Origin: Methylobacterium pseudosasicola
GTDB lineage: Bacteria; Pseudomonadota; Alphaproteobacteria; Rhizobiales; Beijerinckiaceae
Length of the DNA stretch: 47,500 bases
Reading direction: 5' to 3'
Assembly: GCF_900114535.1 (NCBI RefSeq)
Contig: NZ_FOTK01000042.1
Span: 1 to 47,500 of the forward strand
Shown here one piece after another: positions 39,771-47,194 of the stretch. A program made the translations under genes and the position numbers. Numbering within the stretch: position 1 is the stretch's first letter; every line of letters begins with the position of its first letter. The notes beneath the pieces were generated by a model. The model had not been told where the DNA came from. It did no database searches and saw only the letters and a program-made list of their open reading frames with translations.

Positions 39771-40232
39771 ATGGCGACATCGACGAAGGGCCCCGGGCTC
39801 AAACTGGACGACCAACTCTGCTTCGCCCTCTATGCCGCGACGAACGCGGTCGTGCGCGCCTACCGGCCGCTGCTGGGCGAGCTGGGCCTGACCTACCCGC
39901 AGTACCTCGTCATGCTGGCGCTCTGGCAGGACGGCGTGACGGCGGTGCATGACCTGGCCGCCCGGCTACAACTCACGTCCAGCGCGATCACGCCCCTCGT
40001 CGACCGGCTGGAGACGGCAGGCTTCGTCACCCGCGCCCGAGCCGCGGACCGACGCATCGTCCTGGTCGCCCTGACGGAGACTGGCCGGCTCCTGGAGGAC
40101 AAGGTCGCGGTGGCCCAGCAGGCCGTCGTCTGCCGCACCGGCTTGGGCGAGCGCGACCTCGCCGACCTCCGCCAGGAACTGAAGGATCTCGCCGGGCGCG
40201 TCGCCGATGACGTCATCGCGCCGACCGACTGA
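39771..40232 (+). CDS. ohrR: OhrR-like MarR-family peroxide-sensing repressor
   Basis: This 153-residue MarR protein has Cys17 in LDDQLCFALYAATNAVVR, the reactive Cys position of OhrR that is oxidised by organic hydroperoxides, and a second Cys121 (AVVCRTGL) as in two-Cys OhrR proteins. The winged helix is clear (YPQYLVMLALWQDG, LAARLQLTSSAITPLVDRLE, VTRARAADRRIVLVALTETG). It is expected to repress genes until oxidised. No ohr gene is next to it; the divergent SRPBCC gene is the nearest candidate target. Confidence 0.83.
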   Translation: MATSTKGPGLKLDDQLCFALYAATNAVVRAYRPLLGELGLTYPQYLVMLALWQDGVTAVHDLAARLQLTSSAITPLVDRLETAGFVTRARAADRRIVLVALTETGRLLEDKVAVAQQAVVCRTGLGERDLADLRQELKDLAGRVADDVIAPTD

Positions 40233-40452
40233 CGCTTCCGGACGCCCAAAGCGTCCTGAGGCCCCGACACTGCAAATGCTTTCCGCCGAGGGGCCAAGCA
40301 GCGATGCAAGAGGCTTATCGAGCCCACGGTCCCTTGGTGCCGACAGACACAGAGACGGCGATGCGGCGGCGCGCCGGCGTTCGACCAATTCGGCTCATGT
40401 CGAGCCGGACGCCACCCGCACGCCATGCGGGTCATGACAACGAGGAGGAGAC

Positions 40453-41940
40453 ATGGACGCGCAAGCGACCGGGGATCCGGGGGGCGGCCAGCCCTGGGGC
40501 CCCCACAACACGGTGACGGTCGTCGACCCGTCGCCGGTCAACTGGCTCTCCATCACCTGGAACACGATGGAGGAAGCCAACCGCGTCGACCATGACGGCA
40601 TCGGTCAGCCGAGCCTCGCCGAGAGCTGGCGCTGGCTCGACGGGGAGACCCTCGAACTGACGATGCGCGAGGCCGTCTACCAGGACGGCGAACCGTTCAA
40701 CGCGGCGATGTTCAAGCTCGGCTTCGACAAGGTCCAGGAATGGACCAACCCGCACCCGCCGGGCGCCTTTCTGAACTTCGCCCGGGACGTCACATGCGAG
40801 GCGGTCGACGACCGCACCGTGCGGATGCGTTTTCCCGGTGGTGATTCCGCGGCGCTGATGAAGCTGCGCGGCATGCACCTGCCGTCGACGCGGTTCTGGA
40901 ACGAGTGGGGCTTCGTCGACCCGAAGACCGGGTCGGCGGAAGGCCATTGGTGAGTCATCGACGCGCCTGGTCCGTGGGGGACTGGCCCGTTCGTGCTCAC
41001 CGAGGGCGTCTCGCTCATCGATAGCCGCTCCGACCGCGTGGTCATGGAGCCCAACCCGACGTACTGGAACCCGGCCCGCAGGCCGACGGTCCGGATCGTC
41101 TACGACAACGTCATCGGCAAGGCCGAGGGCATCAAGTCGGTCGCGGCCGGTGACGGCCGGGTCGACGTGGTGTTCGACCTCACCCCTGACGAAGCCAAGG
41201 GCTTCCCCGCCTCCGATAAGGGGAGGATCCAGACCAAGAAGGCCAAGACGATCCTGACGGGCGTCTTCAACGAGAACCGGCCGGAATCGCCCTGGCGCGA
41301 CCCGGAGGTGCGCAAGGCGCTCAACCTCGCCATCGACCGGCGGGCTATCCTCGACCAGGGGGCGCATGGCTACGGCACGGTGATCCCGGCCTTCATCCAA
41401 CCCGGCCGCTACGGCGCGGATCCCGGCATGACACCCCTTCCGCACGATCCCCAGGCCGCGAAGGCGGTGCTGGAGAAGGCGGGGCTCGGGGGCCGGGACC
41501 TCGTGTTCGTCTCGTCTCCCGCCTGGAAGGGCGTGGTCGAGGCGATTGGCCGGAACCTGGCGGAGATCGGTCTCTCGGCCCGGTTCGTCAGCGACCGGGG
41601 CGACCTGCCGGACGATTTCGACGTCAAGCTCGAATGGTACTTCGACTGGACGCCGCAATATCCGGTCGCCTGCGTCCATCGGGAGTTCTTCGGGAAGGAC
41701 GCGACCCTGCGCCAGGGTCCGGAGGACCCGGCGTTCGATGCCCTCTACGACAAGCTCCTGCACGCGACGGGAGAGGATGTGGAAGGCGTGACCCGAGAGG
41801 TGGAGCGGTACGTCCAAGACAGGTCCAAGGCCCTGTTTCTGTACTCGCCCTTCACCCTGTTCGCGGTCTCTGACCGGGTCGCCTTCACGGCCTACGACAC
41901 CTGCATGTCGGAGCTCGCCGAGACCCGGATCAAGGGTTGA
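40453..41940 (+). CDS. Family-5 solute-binding-like protein with in-frame TGA (candidate selenoprotein)
   Basis: One frame runs from ATG 40453 (GAGGAGGAG upstream) to the stop at 41938-41940, broken only by TGA at 40951-40953. Read through, it encodes 495 residues of the SBP_bac_5 (oligopeptide/nickel-binding) fold: PSLAESWRWLDGETLELTMR, AMFKLGFDKVQEW, then after the TGA WGTGPFVLTEG, EVRKALNLAIDRRAIL and FDWTPQYPVACVHREFFG. Coding character is equally good on both sides, with no frameshift. It lacks a signal peptide, and an in-frame stop at 40435 excludes an extended start. The next gene is selB, so selenocysteine at residue 167 is plausible; a nonsense mutation (for example CGA to TGA) giving a pseudogene is the alternative. 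Confidence 0.6.
40951..40985 (+). promoter_or_regulatory. Candidate UGA/bacterial SECIS element
   Basis: The TGA at 40951-40953 is followed after 20 bases by the apical loop GTGGG (40974-40978) of a hairpin. The stem pairs CTGGTCC (40967-40973) with GGACTGG (40979-40985), 7 bp including two G-U pairs. Bacterial SECIS elements lie just 3' of the UGA within the coding region, with a small loop carrying G in its first positions at roughly this distance; this hairpin fits that outline. Short hairpins are common in GC-rich DNA, so it is supportive only. Confidence 0.5.
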
Positions 41941-41961
41941 GGGCTCTGGCCTGAGAACGAA

Positions 41962-41987
41962 GCCGGCGCGGTGACACCCGCGCCGGC
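41962..41987. promoter_or_regulatory. Perfect 10-bp hairpin in the selB leader
   Basis: GCCGGCGCGG (41962-41971) and CCGCGCCGGC (41978-41987) form a perfect inverted repeat with a 6-base loop, in the 83-base gap between the solute-binding-like gene and selB. No T-run follows, so it is not a typical intrinsic terminator. It could slow readthrough or regulate selB mRNA. Confidence 0.5.
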
Positions 41988-42023
41988 CCCTCCAACCCGG
42001 ATGCCGCTCGGTCGAGGCACACC

Positions 42024-43964
42024 ATGATCGTCGCGACCGCCGGGCACATCGACCACGGCAAGACAGCCCTGGTGAAGGCATTGACGGGGGTCGACGCCGA
42101 CCGGCTGCCCGAAGAGAAGGCCCGGGGCATCACCCTCGATCTCGGGTTCGCCTACGCGCCTGAGGGCGGTCTCCTGCGGGTCCCGCTCGGCTTCGTCGAC
42201 GTGCCCGGCCACGAGCGGCTGGTGCGCACCATGGTCGCGGGCGCCACCGGCGTGGCCTGCGCGCTCATCGTCGTCGCCGCCGACGACGGGGTGATGCCGC
42301 AGACCCGCGAGCACGTCGCCATCCTCGACCTCCTCGGCATCGACACGGGCGTCGTCGCGGTGACGAAGGCCGACCGGGTAGGCCCGGACCGCGTCGCGGC
42401 GGTGACGGCGGAGATCGGTGCCCTCCTGGCTGGCACTAGGCTCGACGCAGTGCCAATGGTCGCCTGTTCCGCGCTCACGGGCGTGGGCGTCGACGAGCTC
42501 GCCCGGCTCTTGGAAGCCGCGGCCAACCCTCACGTCCCGGACGACGCGGGGCGCGGCTTCAGGCTTGCCGTCGACCGCCGGTTCACCGTGTCCGGGGCCG
42601 GCCTCGTCGTGACCGGCGCGGTGCACGCGGGCACCGTCCGTGTAGGCGACCGGCTGCTCGTCTCCCCGGGCTCATGCGAGGTGCGGGTACGCGGCGTGCG
42701 CGTCCACGACACGGTGGCTGACACCGCGCGCGCCGGGGAACGCTGCGCCCTGAACCTGGCCGGCCCGCGATTGTCCCCTGAACAGGTCAGTCGCGGCGCC
42801 TGGATCCTGGCGCCGGACCTGCACGGACCGGCCACCCGCCTCGACGTGTCCCTGCGCGTGCTGCCCCACGAAGTTCGGTCCCTGCGCCACCGCACCCCCG
42901 TCCAGCTCCACCTCGGCACAATCGCGGTGACTGGGCGGCTGTTGCTCGCCGGGGGCGAGGCGGTCGAGCCCGGCGCAAGCGCGCACGCGCTGATCACGCT
43001 CGACCGCGAGGTCGGCACCCTTGCAGGGGACCGGTTCGTTCTGCGCGACGTCTCGGCCACGCGAACGCTCGGCGGCGGTCGGGTGATCGATGTGGACGGG
43101 CCTCGCCGCGGACCGTGGACGCCCGGCCGTCGGGCGGTCGTGGCCGCGATGGACACCCCGGATGACGCGAAGGCGCTGCACGGCCTTCTCGGCGCCTCCG
43201 AGGCCGGGGTCGACCTCACCCGCTTCGCCCGCCTGCGCAACCTGCCGGCGGCGACCCTGGACGCCCTCGTCGCCGAGGCGGGGGCGGTCGTGGAGCCCGG
43301 TCGGCGGATCGCGTTCCAGGGTGCGCGGGTTGCGGCATTGGCCGCGGGGGTCGTGTCGGAGCTCGCCCGGGCGCACATGGCGCAGCCCGACAACCCCGGG
43401 CTTTCTCCCGACGAGATCGCGGCGGCCGTACCAGCCTCCGAACGCCCGGCCCTTCCGGCCGCCATCGACGAACTCGTCCGGACGTGTCGGCTAGCGCGGC
43501 GCGGACCACTCCTGCACCTGCCCGACCATGTGGCTCGTCTGCGGCCGGCCGATGCGGCGCTCTACGAGGCCGCGCGCGCCGTGCTGGAGGAGGCGGGACT
43601 GGACCAGCCCCGCCTCACCGTCGTGGCCGACCGCCTCGGCCGCGAAGCGGACGATCTCCGCCACTTGCTCGACAAGGCTGGTCGCCTCGGTTGGCTCCTT
43701 CGCATCTCGAAGAGCTATTACGTGCTGCCGGAGGCCGCCATCGAACTTGCGCGGATCGCGGACGCCGTGGCGAACGCGCATCCCGAGGGCCTGCTTACGG
43801 TCGGACGCTTCCGCGAGACAGCCGGCATCGGGCGCAACATGACCATGCCGCTTCTGGAGTTCTTCGATGCGCATGGATTCACCGTGCGCATCGCGGAGGG
43901 ACGGCGTATTCGTGGTGATTGGCGCGCCTTGGTCCCCTCGGAAGGACGTCCCCCGGCACATTGA
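42024..43964 (+). CDS. selB: Selenocysteine-specific translation elongation factor SelB
   Basis: This is a 646-residue protein of normal SelB length. The GTPase domain shows G1 in TAGHIDHGKTALVKALTGVD, DRLPEEKARGITLDLGFAY (switch I), DVPGHERLVRTMVAGATG (G3) and VTKADRVG (G4). EF-Tu-like domains 2 and 3 follow (~175-370), then the C-terminal winged-helix repeats (~430-640; LTVVADRLGREADDLRHLLD, LTVGRFRETAGIGRNMTMPL) that bind the SECIS hairpin. It delivers Sec-tRNA(Sec) to UGA codons. selA, selC and selD are not in this window, and no tRNA(Sec) was found in the flanking gaps. It follows the TGA-containing gene on the same strand. Confidence 0.93.
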   Translation: MIVATAGHIDHGKTALVKALTGVDADRLPEEKARGITLDLGFAYAPEGGLLRVPLGFVDVPGHERLVRTMVAGATGVACALIVVAADDGVMPQTREHVAILDLLGIDTGVVAVTKADRVGPDRVAAVTAEIGALLAGTRLDAVPMVACSALTGVGVDELARLLEAAANPHVPDDAGRGFRLAVDRRFTVSGAGLVVTGAVHAGTVRVGDRLLVSPGSCEVRVRGVRVHDTVADTARAGERCALNLAGPRLSPEQVSRGAWILAPDLHGPATRLDVSLRVLPHEVRSLRHRTPVQLHLGTIAVTGRLLLAGGEAVEPGASAHALITLDREVGTLAGDRFVLRDVSATRTLGGGRVIDVDGPRRGPWTPGRRAVVAAMDTPDDAKALHGLLGASEAGVDLTRFARLRNLPAATLDALVAEAGAVVEPGRRIAFQGARVAALAAGVVSELARAHMAQPDNPGLSPDEIAAAVPASERPALPAAIDELVRTCRLARRGPLLHLPDHVARLRPADAALYEAARAVLEEAGLDQPRLTVVADRLGREADDLRHLLDKAGRLGWLLRISKSYYVLPEAAIELARIADAVANAHPEGLLTVGRFRETAGIGRNMTMPLLEFFDAHGFTVRIAEGRRIRGDWRALVPSEGRPPAH

Positions 43965-44289
43965 ACGCCCCAGCTTGTTTCTGGGGACACGCCTGCGCCG
44001 ATTATAGTTCTGCCGTCTGTTGGTCTGCACCCTACCAAGTTAGCCGATCCGGGAACGTCGTATCACGGATAGCGACACGCTCCATTTGTGACGACCTATC
44101 GCTTTCCTCCGGTAACACCGCGGCTCGGGATGGCCCGGAACGCTTCCCCCGCGGGGGGGGGGTGTTGAGGAGGCCCTCATCCTTGGCGAAAATTAATTTA
44201 TTTCGCCGCAATTTGAATGAAACCCAAATCACATCGTTCGTAGAATTGTGTGATGATTTCGTATCATTCATTTGAGCAGTGTTGCGCTG
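43965..44289. other. Intergenic boundary with a G10 tract and lower GC
   Basis: About 325 bases follow selB. Composition shifts to AT-rich after about 44180. A run of ten G (44153-44162) preceded by CCCCCGC lies near the shift. No tRNA, terminator with a T-run or other gene was identified. This looks like the left boundary of an acquired segment. Confidence 0.5.
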
Positions 44290-45462
44290 ATGTCCGTAAC
44301 TTGGTTGGATTGGTTTTCATGGACGCGTTGCGAGTTACAGCGGCGTGTTTACCGGGAAGCGGGGCACTCACTGCCGGACGGGCTAAAAACGCCTGAGGGT
44401 GCGATGCGTGTCATCACCCAACAATGCGCCATGAAAGCTATAGACGCTCAACGTGAAGGCAGGCCAATGCCTGAGACGGAGAGGCTGCTTTCAATTTTAT
44501 TTCCCTTTTTTATGCCCTTGGTTCCTGTGCCAAGTGGGAATTTGCCCTGTAATATGCGGCTTGAGCGCTCTATCGTGGCGCCACTCATCGATATGGCCTC
44601 TCGCAACCCAGCCATCATAGAATGGCTGGAGGAGTGCCACGAGGTGCCGCTTATCTACATTGATCTGCCTCGCAATGCTTGGATGGTCTCCGAAACAGTA
44701 CAAGTTCAAGCTGTCTTCGTTGATAACGGTATTGGTACGACAGATGATGTCATGCTATTCTTCAAAGATGAGCCACGCTCAACTGTGACCGTTCTGCTTG
44801 CACCAAAAAACAAGCGCTGCAAGCGTCGACTTGTATGGGCTATGGGTACTGATGAGTTCCACAACGAGTTGCAAGGCGGAACTCCGGACGATCATGACGG
44901 CAATATACCATCTACGCTTGACTTGATCGAGACAACAGGACTGAGCGTCCACGAATTTTGCCGCCGTGTAGAAGGCATGATCGCGGCTGCACTATTCCAG
45001 CAGCATTCGCTCCGCGCGGCCATGTTGCCAGCAGCGTATGCAGCCGGTTTGCCGGCAAATCCTATACGACGTTCCGCGTACATACGCGAATATGATGGGG
45101 CGGATAGGAAAGCTGGGGATACCGACGAGGCACGGTCTTTGTTTCGCATCGAGCGCGTTGGACCTGTACCAGAAGAGGTGCGGCGATGCATGCCCATAGA
45201 GGCAGTAAGAAACGAGCATGGTCCTTTGCTTTGTTCCGTTTGGGTCAGAGGACATTATCGCAATCAAAGGTTCGGACCCGGTCTTAGTCAAACTAAACAA
45301 ATTTGGGTTGAGGCTCATCGGAAGGGGCCGGATGATATTACGTTACGGCATCCGATGAATTTAATTGGACAACTGTCCGACGTCAGCACCTGTGGGACAA
45401 ATGGAAATTCTTCACGAACGGAGGATGGCAGGTTCATCGTAGCCCCTGAGGAGCAAAGATGA
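44290..45462 (+). CDS. Hypothetical protein with AcrVA2-like features
   Basis: This is a 390-residue protein from ATG 44290 (TTG at 44272 is an alternative). Codon use is much more AT-rich than in the neighbours, pointing to transfer. There is no signal peptide or membrane span. Residues near 125 (VPLIYIDLPRNAWMV) and the C-terminal region (VWVRGHYRNQRFGPG, then KQIWVEAHRKGP) resemble segments of AcrVA2-family proteins, phage or plasmid proteins of which one member blocks Cas12a production. The similarity is weak and by eye. The last ~20 codons run into the start of an IS3 remnant and may not be native. Confidence 0.5.
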   Translation: MSVTWLDWFSWTRCELQRRVYREAGHSLPDGLKTPEGAMRVITQQCAMKAIDAQREGRPMPETERLLSILFPFFMPLVPVPSGNLPCNMRLERSIVAPLIDMASRNPAIIEWLEECHEVPLIYIDLPRNAWMVSETVQVQAVFVDNGIGTTDDVMLFFKDEPRSTVTVLLAPKNKRCKRRLVWAMGTDEFHNELQGGTPDDHDGNIPSTLDLIETTGLSVHEFCRRVEGMIAAALFQQHSLRAAMLPAAYAAGLPANPIRRSAYIREYDGADRKAGDTDEARSLFRIERVGPVPEEVRRCMPIEAVRNEHGPLLCSVWVRGHYRNQRFGPGLSQTKQIWVEAHRKGPDDITLRHPMNLIGQLSDVSTCGTNGNSSRTEDGRFIVAPEEQR

Positions 45463-45590
45463 AGCAGACATCCGGACCGGCCAAGAAGCTGGTAGAATCG
45501 GTGATCAACGACATCCGTCGGGCCAAACGTCGGCAGTTCTCGTTCGAGGAGAAGATCCATGTGATGCTGGAAGGTGTGAATCGGCGTTAA
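45459..45590 (+). pseudogene. Truncated IS3-family transposase OrfA
   Basis: Forty-three codons beginning MKQTSGPAKKLVESVINDIR and continuing RRAKRRQFSFEEKIHVML match the N-terminus of IS3-family OrfA proteins (MK.TSGPAKKP...DIRRATRR.FS.EEKIRIVLEG). The frame ends early at TAA where OrfA would normally continue for another ~50 residues, and no OrfB follows. GAGGAG upstream is the element's ribosome-binding site. It overlaps the AcrVA2-like stop by 4 bases, so the insertion probably cut that gene's end. Confidence 0.75.
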
Positions 45591-45645
45591 AGCATGATCT
45601 CGGTAAAAACCTGGCAAAGGCTCTCTCCGAGCTGCGAAAATCAAG

Positions 45646-45691
45646 ATCGAGGTAGGGTCACGATCGGCACGGAAGGTGACCCTACCTCGAT
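45646..45691. repeat. Perfect 16-bp inverted repeat
   Basis: ATCGAGGTAGGGTCAC (45646-45661) is repeated inverted at 45676-45691 with a 14-base spacer. Arms are identical without mismatch. It lies between the IS3 remnant and the complete IS. It could be a transcription terminator hairpin, a folded single-strand transposon end, or a protein-binding site; a T-run is absent. Confidence 0.75.
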
Positions 45692-45723
45692 GAAAAACTT
45701 CCTATATATCCCAACGTAATAAG

Positions 45724-47184
45724 CTCGACTTTGGCCAATCGGACGGGCGGTTGGGCGGCAGGTGACGAAGCGGGCATGACGGGTAGGCTCGGTGTGTCCC
45801 GACCAAGAGACACCCAATGCCTGATCTGCCCGCCCGCTTCGCCGGGCTCATCCTGGCGTTCGCGCCGCTGTTCGTCCACCGCTCGTGGCGACACGCGCAA
45901 CTGCTGCTAATCGGTGCGATCCTGACCCCGGGGCGGCGCACGGTGGCGAGTGCCCTGCGCATCATGGGTCGCGCGCAGGATCGGCGGTTCGTGAACGTTC
46001 ACCGCATCCTCAACCGCGCCGCGTGGAGCCCGCGTGCTGGCGGCCGTATCCTGCTCGGGCTGCTGATCGCCGCTTTCGCTCCGCGCGGTCCCGTCGTCAT
46101 GGCTCTCGACGACACGATCGAGCGCCGCCGCGGCAAGCGGATCGCCGCCAAGGGCATCTACCGCGATCCGGTTCGCTCCTCCGACAGCCATTTCGTCAAG
46201 GCGAGCGGCCTGCGTTGGATGAGCCTGATGCTGCTGGCCCCAATCCCCTGGGCGGGGCGCATCTGGGCGCTGCCGTTCCTGACCACGCTCGTGCCGTCCG
46301 AACGCGCCTGCCGGGAGCGCGGACGCCGGCACAAGCCTCTGCTTGACGTCGGGCGTCAACTCGCCCTCCAGGCGCGGCGCTGGCTGCCGAGCCGCGATCT
46401 CGTGCTGGTCGGTGACGGCAGCTTCTCCGCCCTGCTGTTCCTCGACGCGATGCGCCGCGCCCGCATCACGGCGATCACCCGCCTACGGCTCGACGCGGCC
46501 CTCTACGAACCCGCCCCGCCGCGGCTGCCGGGCACAATCGGACGCCCGCGGACCAAAGGCGCGCGGCTGCCGACGCTCGCCGCGACCCTCGTGGCCAAGG
46601 ACACGCGCTGGCATGCGGGCGTGGTGTCGGGCTGGTACGGGTCAGCCCAACGCGGCATCGAGATCGCCTCCGGCACCGCGGTCTGGCGGCACGGCGGGAT
46701 GCCCGTCGTGCCAATCCGCTGGGTGCTCGTGCGCGATCCCGCCCACCGCTTCGAGGCCCAAGCCCTGCTCTGCACCGATCTCGCCTGCGACCCAACCCAG
46801 ATCGTGTCGTGGTTCGTCCGCCGTTGGAGCGTCGAGGTCACCTTCCAAGAGGTGCGCGCCCATCTCGGCGTCGAGACGCAGCGGCAGTGGTCCGACACAG
46901 CGGTTGCCCGCACCACGCCCTGCCTGCTCGCCCTGTTCTCGATCGTCACGCTGCTGGCTGCGCAGCTCCCGGCCCGCCAACGGCAACGGATCGCGGCCGC
47001 CGCGTGGTACCCCAAACCGCGTCCGACCTTCGCCGATGCTCTGGCCGCCGTGCGCTGTGCGATCTGGCGCAAGGGGACTTTGGCAACATCACCGCGCCGA
47101 CGCGCCCGAACAAAACCCCGCTTCCGTTTGCCAACGCCCTGGGCCTATGCCCTCTGCCACGCCGCATGATTGGCCAAAGTCGAG
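45724..47184 (+). mobile_element. Complete insertion sequence (IS4/IS701-type)
   Basis: The 1461-base element has perfect terminal inverted repeats of 16-17 bp (CTCGACTTTGGCCAAT at 45724-45739 and its complement at 47169-47184). It is flanked on both sides by ATAAG (45719-45723 and 47185-47189), a 5-bp target-site duplication. It carries a single intact transposase gene. Intact ends and duplication imply a recent insertion. Confidence 0.82.
45817..47169 (+). CDS. DDE transposase (IS4/IS701-like)
   Basis: This 450-residue transposase fills the IS. DDE residues are plausible in VVMALDDTIERRRGKRIAAK (first Asp), LVLVGDGSFSALLFLD (second Asp) and RRWSVEVTFQEVRAHLGVET (Glu, in the YREK-like region). 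The N-terminal ~90 residues contain the helical DNA-binding part (RTVASALRIMGRAQDRRFVN). The superfamily-endonuclease type and 5-bp target duplication fit IS4/IS701-related elements; the exact family is not certain. The gene stop overlaps the right terminal repeat. Confidence 0.85.
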   Translation: MPDLPARFAGLILAFAPLFVHRSWRHAQLLLIGAILTPGRRTVASALRIMGRAQDRRFVNVHRILNRAAWSPRAGGRILLGLLIAAFAPRGPVVMALDDTIERRRGKRIAAKGIYRDPVRSSDSHFVKASGLRWMSLMLLAPIPWAGRIWALPFLTTLVPSERACRERGRRHKPLLDVGRQLALQARRWLPSRDLVLVGDGSFSALLFLDAMRRARITAITRLRLDAALYEPAPPRLPGTIGRPRTKGARLPTLAATLVAKDTRWHAGVVSGWYGSAQRGIEIASGTAVWRHGGMPVVPIRWVLVRDPAHRFEAQALLCTDLACDPTQIVSWFVRRWSVEVTFQEVRAHLGVETQRQWSDTAVARTTPCLLALFSIVTLLAAQLPARQRQRIAAAAWYPKPRPTFADALAAVRCAIWRKGTLATSPRRRARTKPRFRLPTPWAYALCHAA

Positions 47185-47194
47185 ATAAGAGCGC

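Noticed and set aside
40432..42081. Minus-strand open frame of 549 codons spanning the TGA-containing gene
   Set aside because: It was considered as the real gene in place of the interrupted one, but has low-complexity Arg/Asp/Val/Gly composition and no domain, while the plus strand shows clear solute-binding protein sequence on both sides of the TGA.
43965..44289. Possible tRNA(Sec) (selC) next to selB
   Set aside because: I looked for a TCA anticodon stem, a long variable arm and a GGTTCGA-type T-arm with CCA on both strands here and in 40233-40452 and 41941-42023; none was found.
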